A DNA stretch of 13,367 nucleotides from an uncultured Alistipes sp. (GTDB lineage: Bacteria; Bacteroidota; Bacteroidia; Bacteroidales; Rikenellaceae), in NCBI GenBank assembly GCA_900549685.1, contig UROX01000059.1, forward strand, positions 1 through 13,367, read 5' to 3'. The notes below the pieces were generated by a model. That model ran no database searches. It saw only the letters and a program-made list of their open reading frames with translations, and was not told the origin of the DNA. Position numbers and translations under genes: made by a program. Positions 1-6,391 of the stretch are shown in pieces. Every line of letters begins with the position of its first letter. Position 1 is the first letter of the stretch.

Positions 1-146
1 ATTCAGTGATTTGCTATTTCTGCGGCGTGTGGCAAATCTGTAATGCCGATAGCTGGTTCGGTCCGGCAGGGTATAGATTCCATTGCTTTTTAACCCCTTT
101 TTGAGCCTGTTTCTAAGCGTCGGCTTTCGATTTTTTAGTGCGGAAG

Positions 147-177
147 GTTGGTATAATTTGCAGAATAGTTATATTTG
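147..177 (+). promoter_or_regulatory. Putative Bacteroidetes-type housekeeping promoter for the ECF sigma gene
   Basis: GTTG at 147-150 (one mismatch to the -33 element TTTG) is followed after exactly 19 bp by TATATTTG at 170-177, a full match to the Bacteroidetes -7 consensus TAnnTTTG. Transcription would begin a few bases after 177, giving a leader of about 35-40 nt before the ATG at 220. The rest of 1-146 holds no gene that I can support. It is AT-rich with T-tracts around 89-105 and 129-137 and could contain the tail or terminator of an upstream gene. The match is by eye; the element spacing is what makes it convincing. Confidence 0.6.
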
Positions 178-208
178 TAACCGAGTTAGGTTCTCGTTCG
201 CCAAGAAC

Positions 209-213
209 GGAGG
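209..213 (+). promoter_or_regulatory. Shine-Dalgarno-like GGAGG before the sigma gene
   Basis: GGAGG at 209-213 sits 6 nt before the ATG at 220, an ideal position for a classical ribosome-binding site. Bacteroidetes genes usually lack such motifs and rely on AT-rich leaders, and the other genes in this window show none this clear. It supports ATG 220 as the true start, but it may be a chance match. Confidence 0.35.
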
Positions 214-219
214 AAAGAA

Positions 220-768
220 ATGAAGATCCTCGTATCCAGCATAAAGCAGCGCGATGTAGATCATTTTGAGATGGTTTACAACTACTATATGCCTGTGCTT
301 TATCGTTTTGCCATGCAGTATGCATATGACTCGGAAACAGCCAAGGATCTTGTACACGACGCTTTTGCCTGGGTGTGGAACAATCCGGATAAAATCCGCG
401 ATGACGGCAACGTGGCCGCACTTCTTTATCGGCTGGTACGCAGCAATTGTCTGAACTATCTCCGGTCGCTCGATATTCGGGACTGCAACGACCGGAAGTA
501 TGCCGAAGCCGCAGCATTTGCCGAATTCCTGTTCGACGACGAGCCGGATGATGACCGTTATGCCATTGAATTGCGTTTGCGGCATGCTTTGAATGCGCTC
601 CCCGAACGCGGCCGCGAGGCTTTGGAAATGCATTTCGTCGGAAATATGCGGATCAAGGCCATTGCCGAAGTCATGCATGTATCCGAAGCGACGGTCAAAA
701 CGCATATCAAGCGGGCCTTGAAGGCCCTTCGGGAAGGCATGAAATGCTTTTTTACGATTTTTTGGTAA
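220..768 (+). CDS. ECF-subfamily RNA polymerase sigma-70 factor
   Basis: This 182-residue protein has the size and two-domain plan of a group IV (ECF) sigma factor. Region 2 lies at about residues 16-82, with the core-binding and -10 recognition helices around the segment AKDLVHDAFAWVWNN (41-55). A short acidic linker (DDEPDDD, about 106-112) precedes region 4 at about 121-171. There, ALNALPERGREAL is followed by a helix-turn-helix (IKAIAEVMHVSEATVKTHIKRAL) that would read the -35 element. Region 3 is absent, as expected for the subfamily. Its neighbour downstream is a FecR-type anti-sigma factor, so the inferred role is activation of the adjacent SusC/SusD operon once the anti-sigma factor is relieved. 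The ATG at 220 is supported by the promoter at 147-177 and by GGAGG at 209-213. The last codons lie inside a perfect inverted repeat. The family assignment is firm; the target operon is inferred from context. Confidence 0.93.
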   Translation: MKILVSSIKQRDVDHFEMVYNYYMPVLYRFAMQYAYDSETAKDLVHDAFAWVWNNPDKIRDDGNVAALLYRLVRSNCLNYLRSLDIRDCNDRKYAEAAAFAEFLFDDEPDDDRYAIELRLRHALNALPERGREALEMHFVGNMRIKAIAEVMHVSEATVKTHIKRALKALREGMKCFFTIFW

Positions 769-775
769 AAAATCG
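755..775 (+). repeat. Perfect 9-bp inverted repeat across the sigma stop codon
   Basis: CGATTTTTT (755-763) is followed by the spacer GGT (764-766) and its exact complement AAAAAATCG (767-775). The sigma stop codon TAA is 766-768, inside the repeat. It could form an RNA hairpin with a 3-nt loop at the end of the sigma message, separating it from the fecR-like gene, but no U-run follows the 3' arm. It is therefore a poor intrinsic terminator and may instead be a protein-binding palindrome or an mRNA-stability element. Confidence 0.55.
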
Positions 776-966
776 CTTCCGTTTGTCCCCCATTTTTCGT
801 CTGAAATTTTATTTTAATTAAAACGATCGGTCCGGGTCGTTGTTTTGGTTAGTCAGGTATCTGTTCTTGCCGGTCGCGGTACTCCGCCGGCGATTTCATT
901 TTTCTGGAACAATCCGCGTTCCCCAATCGGGTGAATGCGCATCCCGGATCGTTGCCATTGTACTCT
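769..966 (+). other. AT-rich gap between sigma and anti-sigma genes
   Basis: This 198-bp non-coding stretch is much longer than the other gaps in the locus (12-53 bp). It holds the 3' arm of the inverted repeat at 755-775 and a 12-bp palindrome, TTTTAATTAAAA, at 812-823. A weak -7-like TTGTTTTG lies at 840-847, with no acceptable -33 element 19 bp upstream. It may carry a second promoter for the anti-sigma gene and transporter operon, perhaps one read by the ECF factor itself. I cannot identify the promoter from sequence. A GTG at 931 is in frame with the anti-sigma gene, but ATG 967 is the more likely start. Confidence 0.35.
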
Positions 967-2145
967 ATGACGAAAAAGACGATTGATTGGACCCTCTTCC
1001 GTAAAGTGCTGGATCATACGGCGGATGAGAAAGAGCAGGCTGAATTCGACAAATGGCTTCAGTCCGATCCCCGGCATCGGGAATATTATGGACGCGCCCG
1101 CAGGTTCTATGCCGGAGAATCGGCGGAACCGCTGCCGCTTGACGAAACTTTCGCCGCACTGAAAGCGCGGCTGGAAATGCACGACCGACCGAAACCGATG
1201 TATCGTCGCCGGTCCTATTACGGAATTGCGGCCGCAGTCGCAGTCATTGTTGTGCTGTCGTGCTTCGACTGGCATCGGGACAACGCCGAGACGGCGATGG
1301 ACCGCGTCTGTTGCGAACTCGCACGCGAATATGCGCCTGCGACCGATAAGGCCCGGCTGATCGTAAATGGGGGCGAGTGTTACGATCTGCACGGAGAGGA
1401 GTCGTTGTCGCTCGATGTCCGGGGCGGTCATATCGAGCGCGGCGACGACAACCGGTTGGTGTATACGGCCGATGCGGAAGCCGAGGTCGTGCAGAACAAA
1501 CTTCTGGTTCCCCGCGGCGGCTATTATTCCGTCCTTTTGGAAGACGGCACGACCGTTCATCTCAATGCGGAATCGGAACTGGTCTATCCTTCGGCATTCT
1601 CGAAGGACGTGCGCACCGTGTCGTTGGTCGGCGAAGCCTATTTCGATGTGGCGCATGATGCAGGGAGGCCTTTCGTCGTCGAGGTGGATGGATACAGTAT
1701 CGAGGTGCTGGGCACGCAATTCAACGTCACGGCCTATGCCGATGAGCGGATCTGTCGTTCGACGCTTGTCGAAGGCAGCGTGCGGATCATACCCGATAAC
1801 GGCCGCAATGAAGAGGAAATCGTTCTCACTCCGGGCGAACAGGTCGTTCACGAAACGGGAACCGATATTTTCTCGGTGGCACGCGTCAATACCAAAGTCT
1901 ACACGGCCTGGATGGACCGGGAGTTCGTTTTCGAAAACACCCCGTTGTCGGAGGCTTTGCGGATCGTTTCCCGCTGGTATAACTTCCGCTACGACATTAC
2001 GGACTCCGATTTGGAGAAATATACGTTTACCGGTCAGATCAGCAAGGACGGAGGTCTGGATTATCTGTTCCGGGTGCTGTATGAAGCGCATATGCCGATC
2101 GCGCTCCGCTATGAAGACGGAATGTTGTATGTCGACAGACGCTAA
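967..2145 (+). CDS. FecR-family anti-sigma factor (inner-membrane, with FecR C-terminal domain)
   Basis: From ATG 967 this is 392 residues, a usual length for Bacteroidetes FecR proteins. Residues 1-80 form a charged cytoplasmic anti-sigma region. Residues 85-100 (GIAAAVAVIVVLSCF core) are a single membrane-spanning helix preceded by RRR, which fits an inside N-terminus. The periplasmic FecR domain spans about 181-275, with the characteristic LEDGTTVHLNAESELVYP, GEAYFDVAHD and VLGTQFNVTAY segments. The C-terminal domain (DUF4974/FecR_C type) spans about 318-388, beginning EFVFENTPLSEALRIV, and resembles an STN fold. Its role is to hold the upstream ECF sigma factor until a TonB-dependent receptor signals ligand binding. 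An in-frame GTG at 931 would add 12 residues with no anti-sigma character, so I prefer ATG 967. The gene lies 53 bp before a SusC that lacks an STN domain; the likely signalling partner is the second SusC. Confidence 0.92.
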   Translation: MTKKTIDWTLFRKVLDHTADEKEQAEFDKWLQSDPRHREYYGRARRFYAGESAEPLPLDETFAALKARLEMHDRPKPMYRRRSYYGIAAAVAVIVVLSCFDWHRDNAETAMDRVCCELAREYAPATDKARLIVNGGECYDLHGEESLSLDVRGGHIERGDDNRLVYTADAEAEVVQNKLLVPRGGYYSVLLEDGTTVHLNAESELVYPSAFSKDVRTVSLVGEAYFDVAHDAGRPFVVEVDGYSIEVLGTQFNVTAYADERICRSTLVEGSVRIIPDNGRNEEEIVLTPGEQVVHETGTDIFSVARVNTKVYTAWMDREFVFENTPLSEALRIVSRWYNFRYDITDSDLEKYTFTGQISKDGGLDYLFRVLYEAHMPIALRYEDGMLYVDRR

Positions 2146-2198
2146 AGCCTGCCGACTGTTTGGTATCATATTGAATGTCTAACCTTAACGATTAATTG

Positions 2199-4877
2199 AT
2201 GAAGCAAATTTACGTTCTGAATGTTTGCCGTTCGGCCCGTTTCTGGCTGCATCTGATCCTGGTCGTATGGAGCGGAGTCGCCGTTGCGAAATCTCCCTTG
2301 CGGGATTCCGCCGCGCTGCGGCTGCCCGTGCAGGCGGATCGTGTCGCCGCCGGCGATCTCGTGATTACGGCCTCCCAAATCCGGGCGGTCGATCCTGTCG
2401 ACCTGTGGAAGGCCATTTCATTTTACGATCCTTCAATCAGTAATTCGTGGGAGCAGGAGCATGGCTCCGACCCGGTTTACGGAGCGGGGGACATGACCGT
2501 CCGCGGCTCGAAACGGTGGGCCAGGGATGAGGCCGTCAAACCGTCGAGGCCCCTGTATATCATTGATGGGGCGTTGGTCGACGCCCGGAAGTTTTTCGAT
2601 ACGGACATCAACGACGTCCGGCAGATCATTATCCGTAAAGACCCCGTTTCGCTGGCCCAATACGGTATCCGGGGCGCTGACGGCGTCGTGGAGATGAAGA
2701 CGCAGAAGCCGATCAAAGGGCCGCTCAAGGTGCGCTACATGTTCGACGGCATCGTGGAATGGGCCGATCTGGGCTCTTACGATCTGATGAGCGCTTCGGA
2801 GCAGCTCGCGCTGATCGAACGCGAGGGGTTGACGACGGGCAGCGCCGCCTCGATGCAGCAGCATAAGGCGTCGGGAAAGAACGTCGACTGGCTGAACCAA
2901 CTCACGCGTACCGTTTTCCGGCATCGGCACAAGATAACCGTCGACGGCGGGGACGACAATGTGAAATATGCCCTGACGGGGCGTATAGCTCCCTCCGGAA
3001 AGGGAGTCGTCGAGGGCGTGGAAAAGGATATTATCGGCCTGGGAGCCTATATCGAGTATCGTTACAAGTCGTTCCGGATTTCGAATGATCTGACTTACGA
3101 CAAAACAGAGAAAAATTCGAAACTCTTCGGTACGCTGGGCGACTATGCCCGCACGCCCCGTTGGCTCGACCCCGATAATGGGCATGGGGGATACCTCAAA
3201 ACGATGGGGCACGAAGAGGATGCCGTGCGGTTTGAAAATCCGCTCTACGAACTGACGCTCGGTTCGCACAACGAATGCCGGACCTATTCGATCTTCGACA
3301 ACGTACGCCTTTCGCTGGATCTGGGAGCCGGATTTTCGGTCAACGGACGCTTCTCGTTCGTGCGCGACCTTATCCGCACGGACACCTATGTATCGCCCGG
3401 TTCGATACGCTATGCGTCGCAGACGACCGACTCCTATACGGGACGTTACGGAATTGCACGGTCATCGATCCAGACTTACGACGGGGCGGTGGATGTTGCA
3501 TATCGCGGTTCGTGCGGCCGGTCGTCCTACGGCGCTTCGCTGCAAGCCGGGATTTTCAGCGGCACTTACAATATGGAAAGTTATGCCGGCGTGGGAATTC
3601 CTTCGGACAAGATGGGCTACATCTCTTTCACCAAGGCCTACGATCCGAATGCGACGCCTTATGCCTGGCGCTATTACGACCGGACGGTGAGCGGAACGCT
3701 TTCGGCGCACTACTCCTACGACGAGCGTTATACGGTTGCCGGAACGGCGCATCTCGACCGTTCGTCGTTGCTTGCGCCCGGTGAAAGGACGGCTCTGTTT
3801 TACGGCGTGTCGGCGGCTTGGAACATCGGTCGGGAGCATTTCATGCGCCGGGCCGACTGGATCGACCGCCTGACGCTGAGCGCGGCGATCGGCACTTCGG
3901 GAGCAGTCGACGCCCTGAATTCCGACTATGTGGTCACTTACAGCAGCAATATCGACAACGAGTATGTCTACAACTACTATCTGGTCGGGGCTTCGGTTGG
4001 TCTGATGCCCAATCCCGATCTGAAATGGCGTACGCTCGTGAGCCGCAGCGTGGCGTTGCAGGCAGAGTTCGCGCATGCGTTCCGGCTGCGCGTCGAGTAT
4101 TACAACAATGATTCGAAAGACCTTATGACCGTCGACCGGCTGCCGCTGGCGAGCGGTTACCGGCATAACGTTTCCAACGGAGGAAGGGTCCGGAATTCGG
4201 GACTGGAATATTACCTGAACGCGACTCTTTACAGCCGCCCGGGACTTGTCGTCTCGGCCTTCACGTCCGGCAACCACAACCGGAACCGGATCGAGGAGCT
4301 GCCGGGATTCTTCGCGGCATGGTACAACGAAGCGTTGTCGGAGGGCGAGGCTCCGCTGTCGGAGGGCGAGTCCGTGAATGCGATCTATGCTGCGGAAAGT
4401 TCTTTCGACGGAACTGCCGAACGGGCTGCGGGCGAATCCGTTGCGGCCGGCCGTGCGGAACCCGACCTGAAAGGCAATTTCGGCGTCAACGTGGCATGGG
4501 GACGGTGGCATTTCGGAGCTGCGTTCGATTACCGGATCGGCGGACAGGCATTCAACCAGACGTTGTACGATGTGCAGTTCGGCAGTCCGCTCTATAATCT
4601 CGACCGACGGGCGCTGGACCCGAAGTTCCGCCGCGCGTTCGACGGCGAACCGGTCCGGCTGCAACGGTTCGTGGAACGGTTCGACGCCTTGAATTTCTCG
4701 GCTGTGCAGGTCGGGTATGTTTTCGGGGCCAAGGCCGCCGGCAAGCTCTATATGCGCAATCTGGCCCTTTATCTCACGGGCAGCAACCTCTTCTATTGTT
4801 CGGGCGTCGACATGCAGCGCGGAACGGTCTATCCGTATACGCGGACCGTCACGCTGTCGCTTCGGGCGACTTTCTAA
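2199..4877 (+). CDS. Short SusC/RagA-like TonB-dependent outer-membrane receptor lacking N-terminal extension
   Basis: This 892-residue outer-membrane beta-barrel protein is presumably the channel for the SusD encoded 20 bp downstream. A signal peptide covers residues 1-30 (hydrophobic FWLHLILVVWSGVAVA). After about 20 residues comes DLVITA (53-58), a TonB-box-like motif, and then directly the plug (about 58-170) with MTVRGS, PLYIIDG and the degenerate signature KDPVSLAQYGIRGADGV (147-163). Typical SusC proteins carry a carboxypeptidase-D-regulatory-like domain of about 80-90 residues before the TonB box, and some add an STN domain; neither is present. The barrel follows, with the family segment YDERYTVAGTAHLDRSS, and ends in TVTLSLRATF, whose terminal Phe is the outer-membrane assembly signal. 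A 21-bp tandem duplication occurs at 4335-4376. The upstream TTG at 2196 is in frame, but ATG 2199 is the natural start. The family is clear; the substrate is unknown. Confidence 0.88.
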   Translation: MKQIYVLNVCRSARFWLHLILVVWSGVAVAKSPLRDSAALRLPVQADRVAAGDLVITASQIRAVDPVDLWKAISFYDPSISNSWEQEHGSDPVYGAGDMTVRGSKRWARDEAVKPSRPLYIIDGALVDARKFFDTDINDVRQIIIRKDPVSLAQYGIRGADGVVEMKTQKPIKGPLKVRYMFDGIVEWADLGSYDLMSASEQLALIEREGLTTGSAASMQQHKASGKNVDWLNQLTRTVFRHRHKITVDGGDDNVKYALTGRIAPSGKGVVEGVEKDIIGLGAYIEYRYKSFRISNDLTYDKTEKNSKLFGTLGDYARTPRWLDPDNGHGGYLKTMGHEEDAVRFENPLYELTLGSHNECRTYSIFDNVRLSLDLGAGFSVNGRFSFVRDLIRTDTYVSPGSIRYASQTTDSYTGRYGIARSSIQTYDGAVDVAYRGSCGRSSYGASLQAGIFSGTYNMESYAGVGIPSDKMGYISFTKAYDPNATPYAWRYYDRTVSGTLSAHYSYDERYTVAGTAHLDRSSLLAPGERTALFYGVSAAWNIGREHFMRRADWIDRLTLSAAIGTSGAVDALNSDYVVTYSSNIDNEYVYNYYLVGASVGLMPNPDLKWRTLVSRSVALQAEFAHAFRLRVEYYNNDSKDLMTVDRLPLASGYRHNVSNGGRVRNSGLEYYLNATLYSRPGLVVSAFTSGNHNRNRIEELPGFFAAWYNEALSEGEAPLSEGESVNAIYAAESSFDGTAERAAGESVAAGRAEPDLKGNFGVNVAWGRWHFGAAFDYRIGGQAFNQTLYDVQFGSPLYNLDRRALDPKFRRAFDGEPVRLQRFVERFDALNFSAVQVGYVFGAKAAGKLYMRNLALYLTGSNLFYCSGVDMQRGTVYPYTRTVTLSLRATF
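4335..4376 (+). repeat. 21-bp in-frame tandem duplication in the first SusC
   Basis: Two adjacent 21-bp units (4335-4355 and 4356-4376) share TGTCGGAGGGCGAG and encode LSEGEAP followed by LSEGESV, residues 713-726 of the receptor. The equivalent part of the second SusC has a single copy (KEGESLNTIYG), so the first looks like a local duplication in an extracellular loop or periplasmic turn late in the barrel. The reading frame is kept. Confidence 0.6.
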
Positions 4878-4897
4878 TCGCTTAAAGAAGATACGAA

Positions 4898-6376
4898 ATG
4901 AAAAAAATATATCTGCTGTTGTTCTTATGCGTCGCGTCGGTGTCGTGCAACGAATGGTTCGATACCACTCCCGACGGGACTTCCATTCCCGAGGATCGTT
5001 TTTTTCGCAATGAAAACGCTTTTCTCAACGCCTTGACCGATGTCTATACCCAGTTGCGTTCGGAAAGTCTCTACGGCCGCATGCTTTCGGTCGGCGAACT
5101 GGAATTCATGGGGCAGAACTTTCAGCCCGCCGGCACGGATTTCCAGGCCGCAGCCGATCTCAACTATGCCGACGCCGCATTCCGCACGGCCATCGAACAG
5201 ACGTTTGTGGATATGTACAAGGCCATTGCGGCTTGCAACAACGTGATCGGACACATCGAAACTACGAAGATCGTGTTCAATTCGAAATCCCGGAAGCGGA
5301 TTATCACGGGAGAGCTTTACGGATTGCGTGCGGCCCTGCACTTCGAACTGCTACGGCTGTTCCATCCGGCGTATGCCGTCGATCCGGGTTTTGTCGGACT
5401 GCCCTATATGGTCCGTTTCGGAATGACGGCTTCCGAGCCGCTCTCTACCGAGGCGTTCGTCGGCAAGGTGATCGCCGATCTCGAACGGGCCGCTTCGGAA
5501 CTCGAAACGACGGACCCCGTGTTGGATGGCTTTACGCTGGGAACCGTGCTTCCCGGGGAGATCGACTCGCGGCTGCGCACCTTCTGCCTGAATTACTATG
5601 CCGTAACGACATTGCTGGCCCGTGTCTGCCTCTATAAGGGCGATTATGAGCAGGCCGCGGCCTATGCGGTCCGGGCTTTCGAACACCAGACGAAGGTCGA
5701 GAAGCGCTACCGCCTGTTCTATTATTTCGGCCCGGGTGAATACGGCGACGATTACAGTTTCTCGCGAGAGCATCTTTTCGGCATAGCGACGCTTCCCGAA
5801 GGTTTTCCGCGGTCGGCGGCTTTGCTTTACGGTCGGGACGGAGCATCCGTGACGAAGCATTATGCCGCTCTGTTCGACAATCCGAAGGATACGCGTTACC
5901 GCGACTGGTTCGACAACAGCGATCCGTCACGCGTGTTCATGGCGTACAAATTCGGCGAGAACTCCGTTCTCAACGGCTACACGTCGGTGGCGGGAAATGA
6001 GAGCGTTCTGCCCTGCCGCATTCCTTTCGTCAAGTTGGGCGAGGCGGCCCTGATCGAGGCCGAAGCGCTCGTCCGCCAGTCGGCCGACAACATTGCGGAC
6101 GCGGCGGCGAGAGTTGCCGAGTTGCAGAAGGCGCGCGACATTCCGACGGTGGCGGAGCGGCTTGAAACGTCCGGACTTACCGTCGGGGAGTTGCTCGACG
6201 CCATTGAACTGGAATACCGCCGTGAGTTTTTCGGCGAAGGACAGTTGTTTTACTATTACAAGCGTCTGAACAGCCCCCGTATCCCCAGATCCGATGGCAC
6301 GGAGCTGACCATGACGGCCGATAAGTACACGTGGCCGATCCCGGAGGGTTCCGTAAACGTAAAACAGGCACTCTAA
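4898..6376 (+). CDS. SusD/RagB-like surface lipoprotein (first)
   Basis: This 492-residue lipoprotein is the probable ligand-binding lid of the SusC encoded 20 bp upstream. The signal peptide ends in a lipobox with Cys17 (VASVSC), and the mature start CNEWFDTTPDG is the usual SusD opening. The N-terminal half has the helical TPR-like character of SusD (for example MYKAIAACNNVI and LRAALHFELLRLFHPAY, where an early helix packs against SusC). The C-terminal SusD/RagB region includes the family hallmark EYRREFFGEGQLFYYYKRLN at about residues 436-456, and the protein ends in PEGSVNVKQAL. The length is normal for the family. The ATG at 4898 follows the SusC stop closely, consistent with co-transcription. 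Binding specificity cannot be read from the sequence. It shares the GEGQLF-YYKRLN block with the second SusD of this locus, so the two belong to related subfamilies. Confidence 0.92.
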   Translation: MKKIYLLLFLCVASVSCNEWFDTTPDGTSIPEDRFFRNENAFLNALTDVYTQLRSESLYGRMLSVGELEFMGQNFQPAGTDFQAAADLNYADAAFRTAIEQTFVDMYKAIAACNNVIGHIETTKIVFNSKSRKRIITGELYGLRAALHFELLRLFHPAYAVDPGFVGLPYMVRFGMTASEPLSTEAFVGKVIADLERAASELETTDPVLDGFTLGTVLPGEIDSRLRTFCLNYYAVTTLLARVCLYKGDYEQAAAYAVRAFEHQTKVEKRYRLFYYFGPGEYGDDYSFSREHLFGIATLPEGFPRSAALLYGRDGASVTKHYAALFDNPKDTRYRDWFDNSDPSRVFMAYKFGENSVLNGYTSVAGNESVLPCRIPFVKLGEAALIEAEALVRQSADNIADAAARVAELQKARDIPTVAERLETSGLTVGELLDAIELEYRREFFGEGQLFYYYKRLNSPRIPRSDGTELTMTADKYTWPIPEGSVNVKQAL

Positions 6377-6391
6377 ACTTTAAAAATCATC

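Noticed and set aside
3..104. Open + strand frame from the window edge that could be the tail of an upstream gene.
   Set aside because: Only about 33 codons, rich in Cys, Trp and Phe, and without the codon preference of the other genes; not enough to call a coding region.
713..727. 15-bp palindrome GGGCCTT-G-AAGGCCC in the sigma gene.
   Set aside because: It falls in conserved codons of the region 4 helix (RALKAL), no T-run follows, and it is probably incidental.
840..847. TTGTTTTG as a -7 element for a second promoter before the anti-sigma gene.
   Set aside because: The invariant A at position 2 is missing and no -33 TTTG-like element lies 19 bp upstream, so it does not meet the standard used for 147-177.
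931..966. GTG at 931 as the start of the anti-sigma gene.
   Set aside because: The added 12 residues have no family resemblance, and ATG 967 gives the typical N-terminus of a cytoplasmic anti-sigma region.
853..2169. 438-codon open frame on the - strand opposite the anti-sigma gene.
   Set aside because: Antisense shadow: no recognisable motif, and the + strand encodes an unmistakable FecR protein.
2433..4664. Long - strand open frames opposite the first SusC (2433-3269 and 3462-4664).
   Set aside because: Same codon-bias artefact; compositions dominated by Arg, Val, Ile and His with no signal peptide or family pattern.
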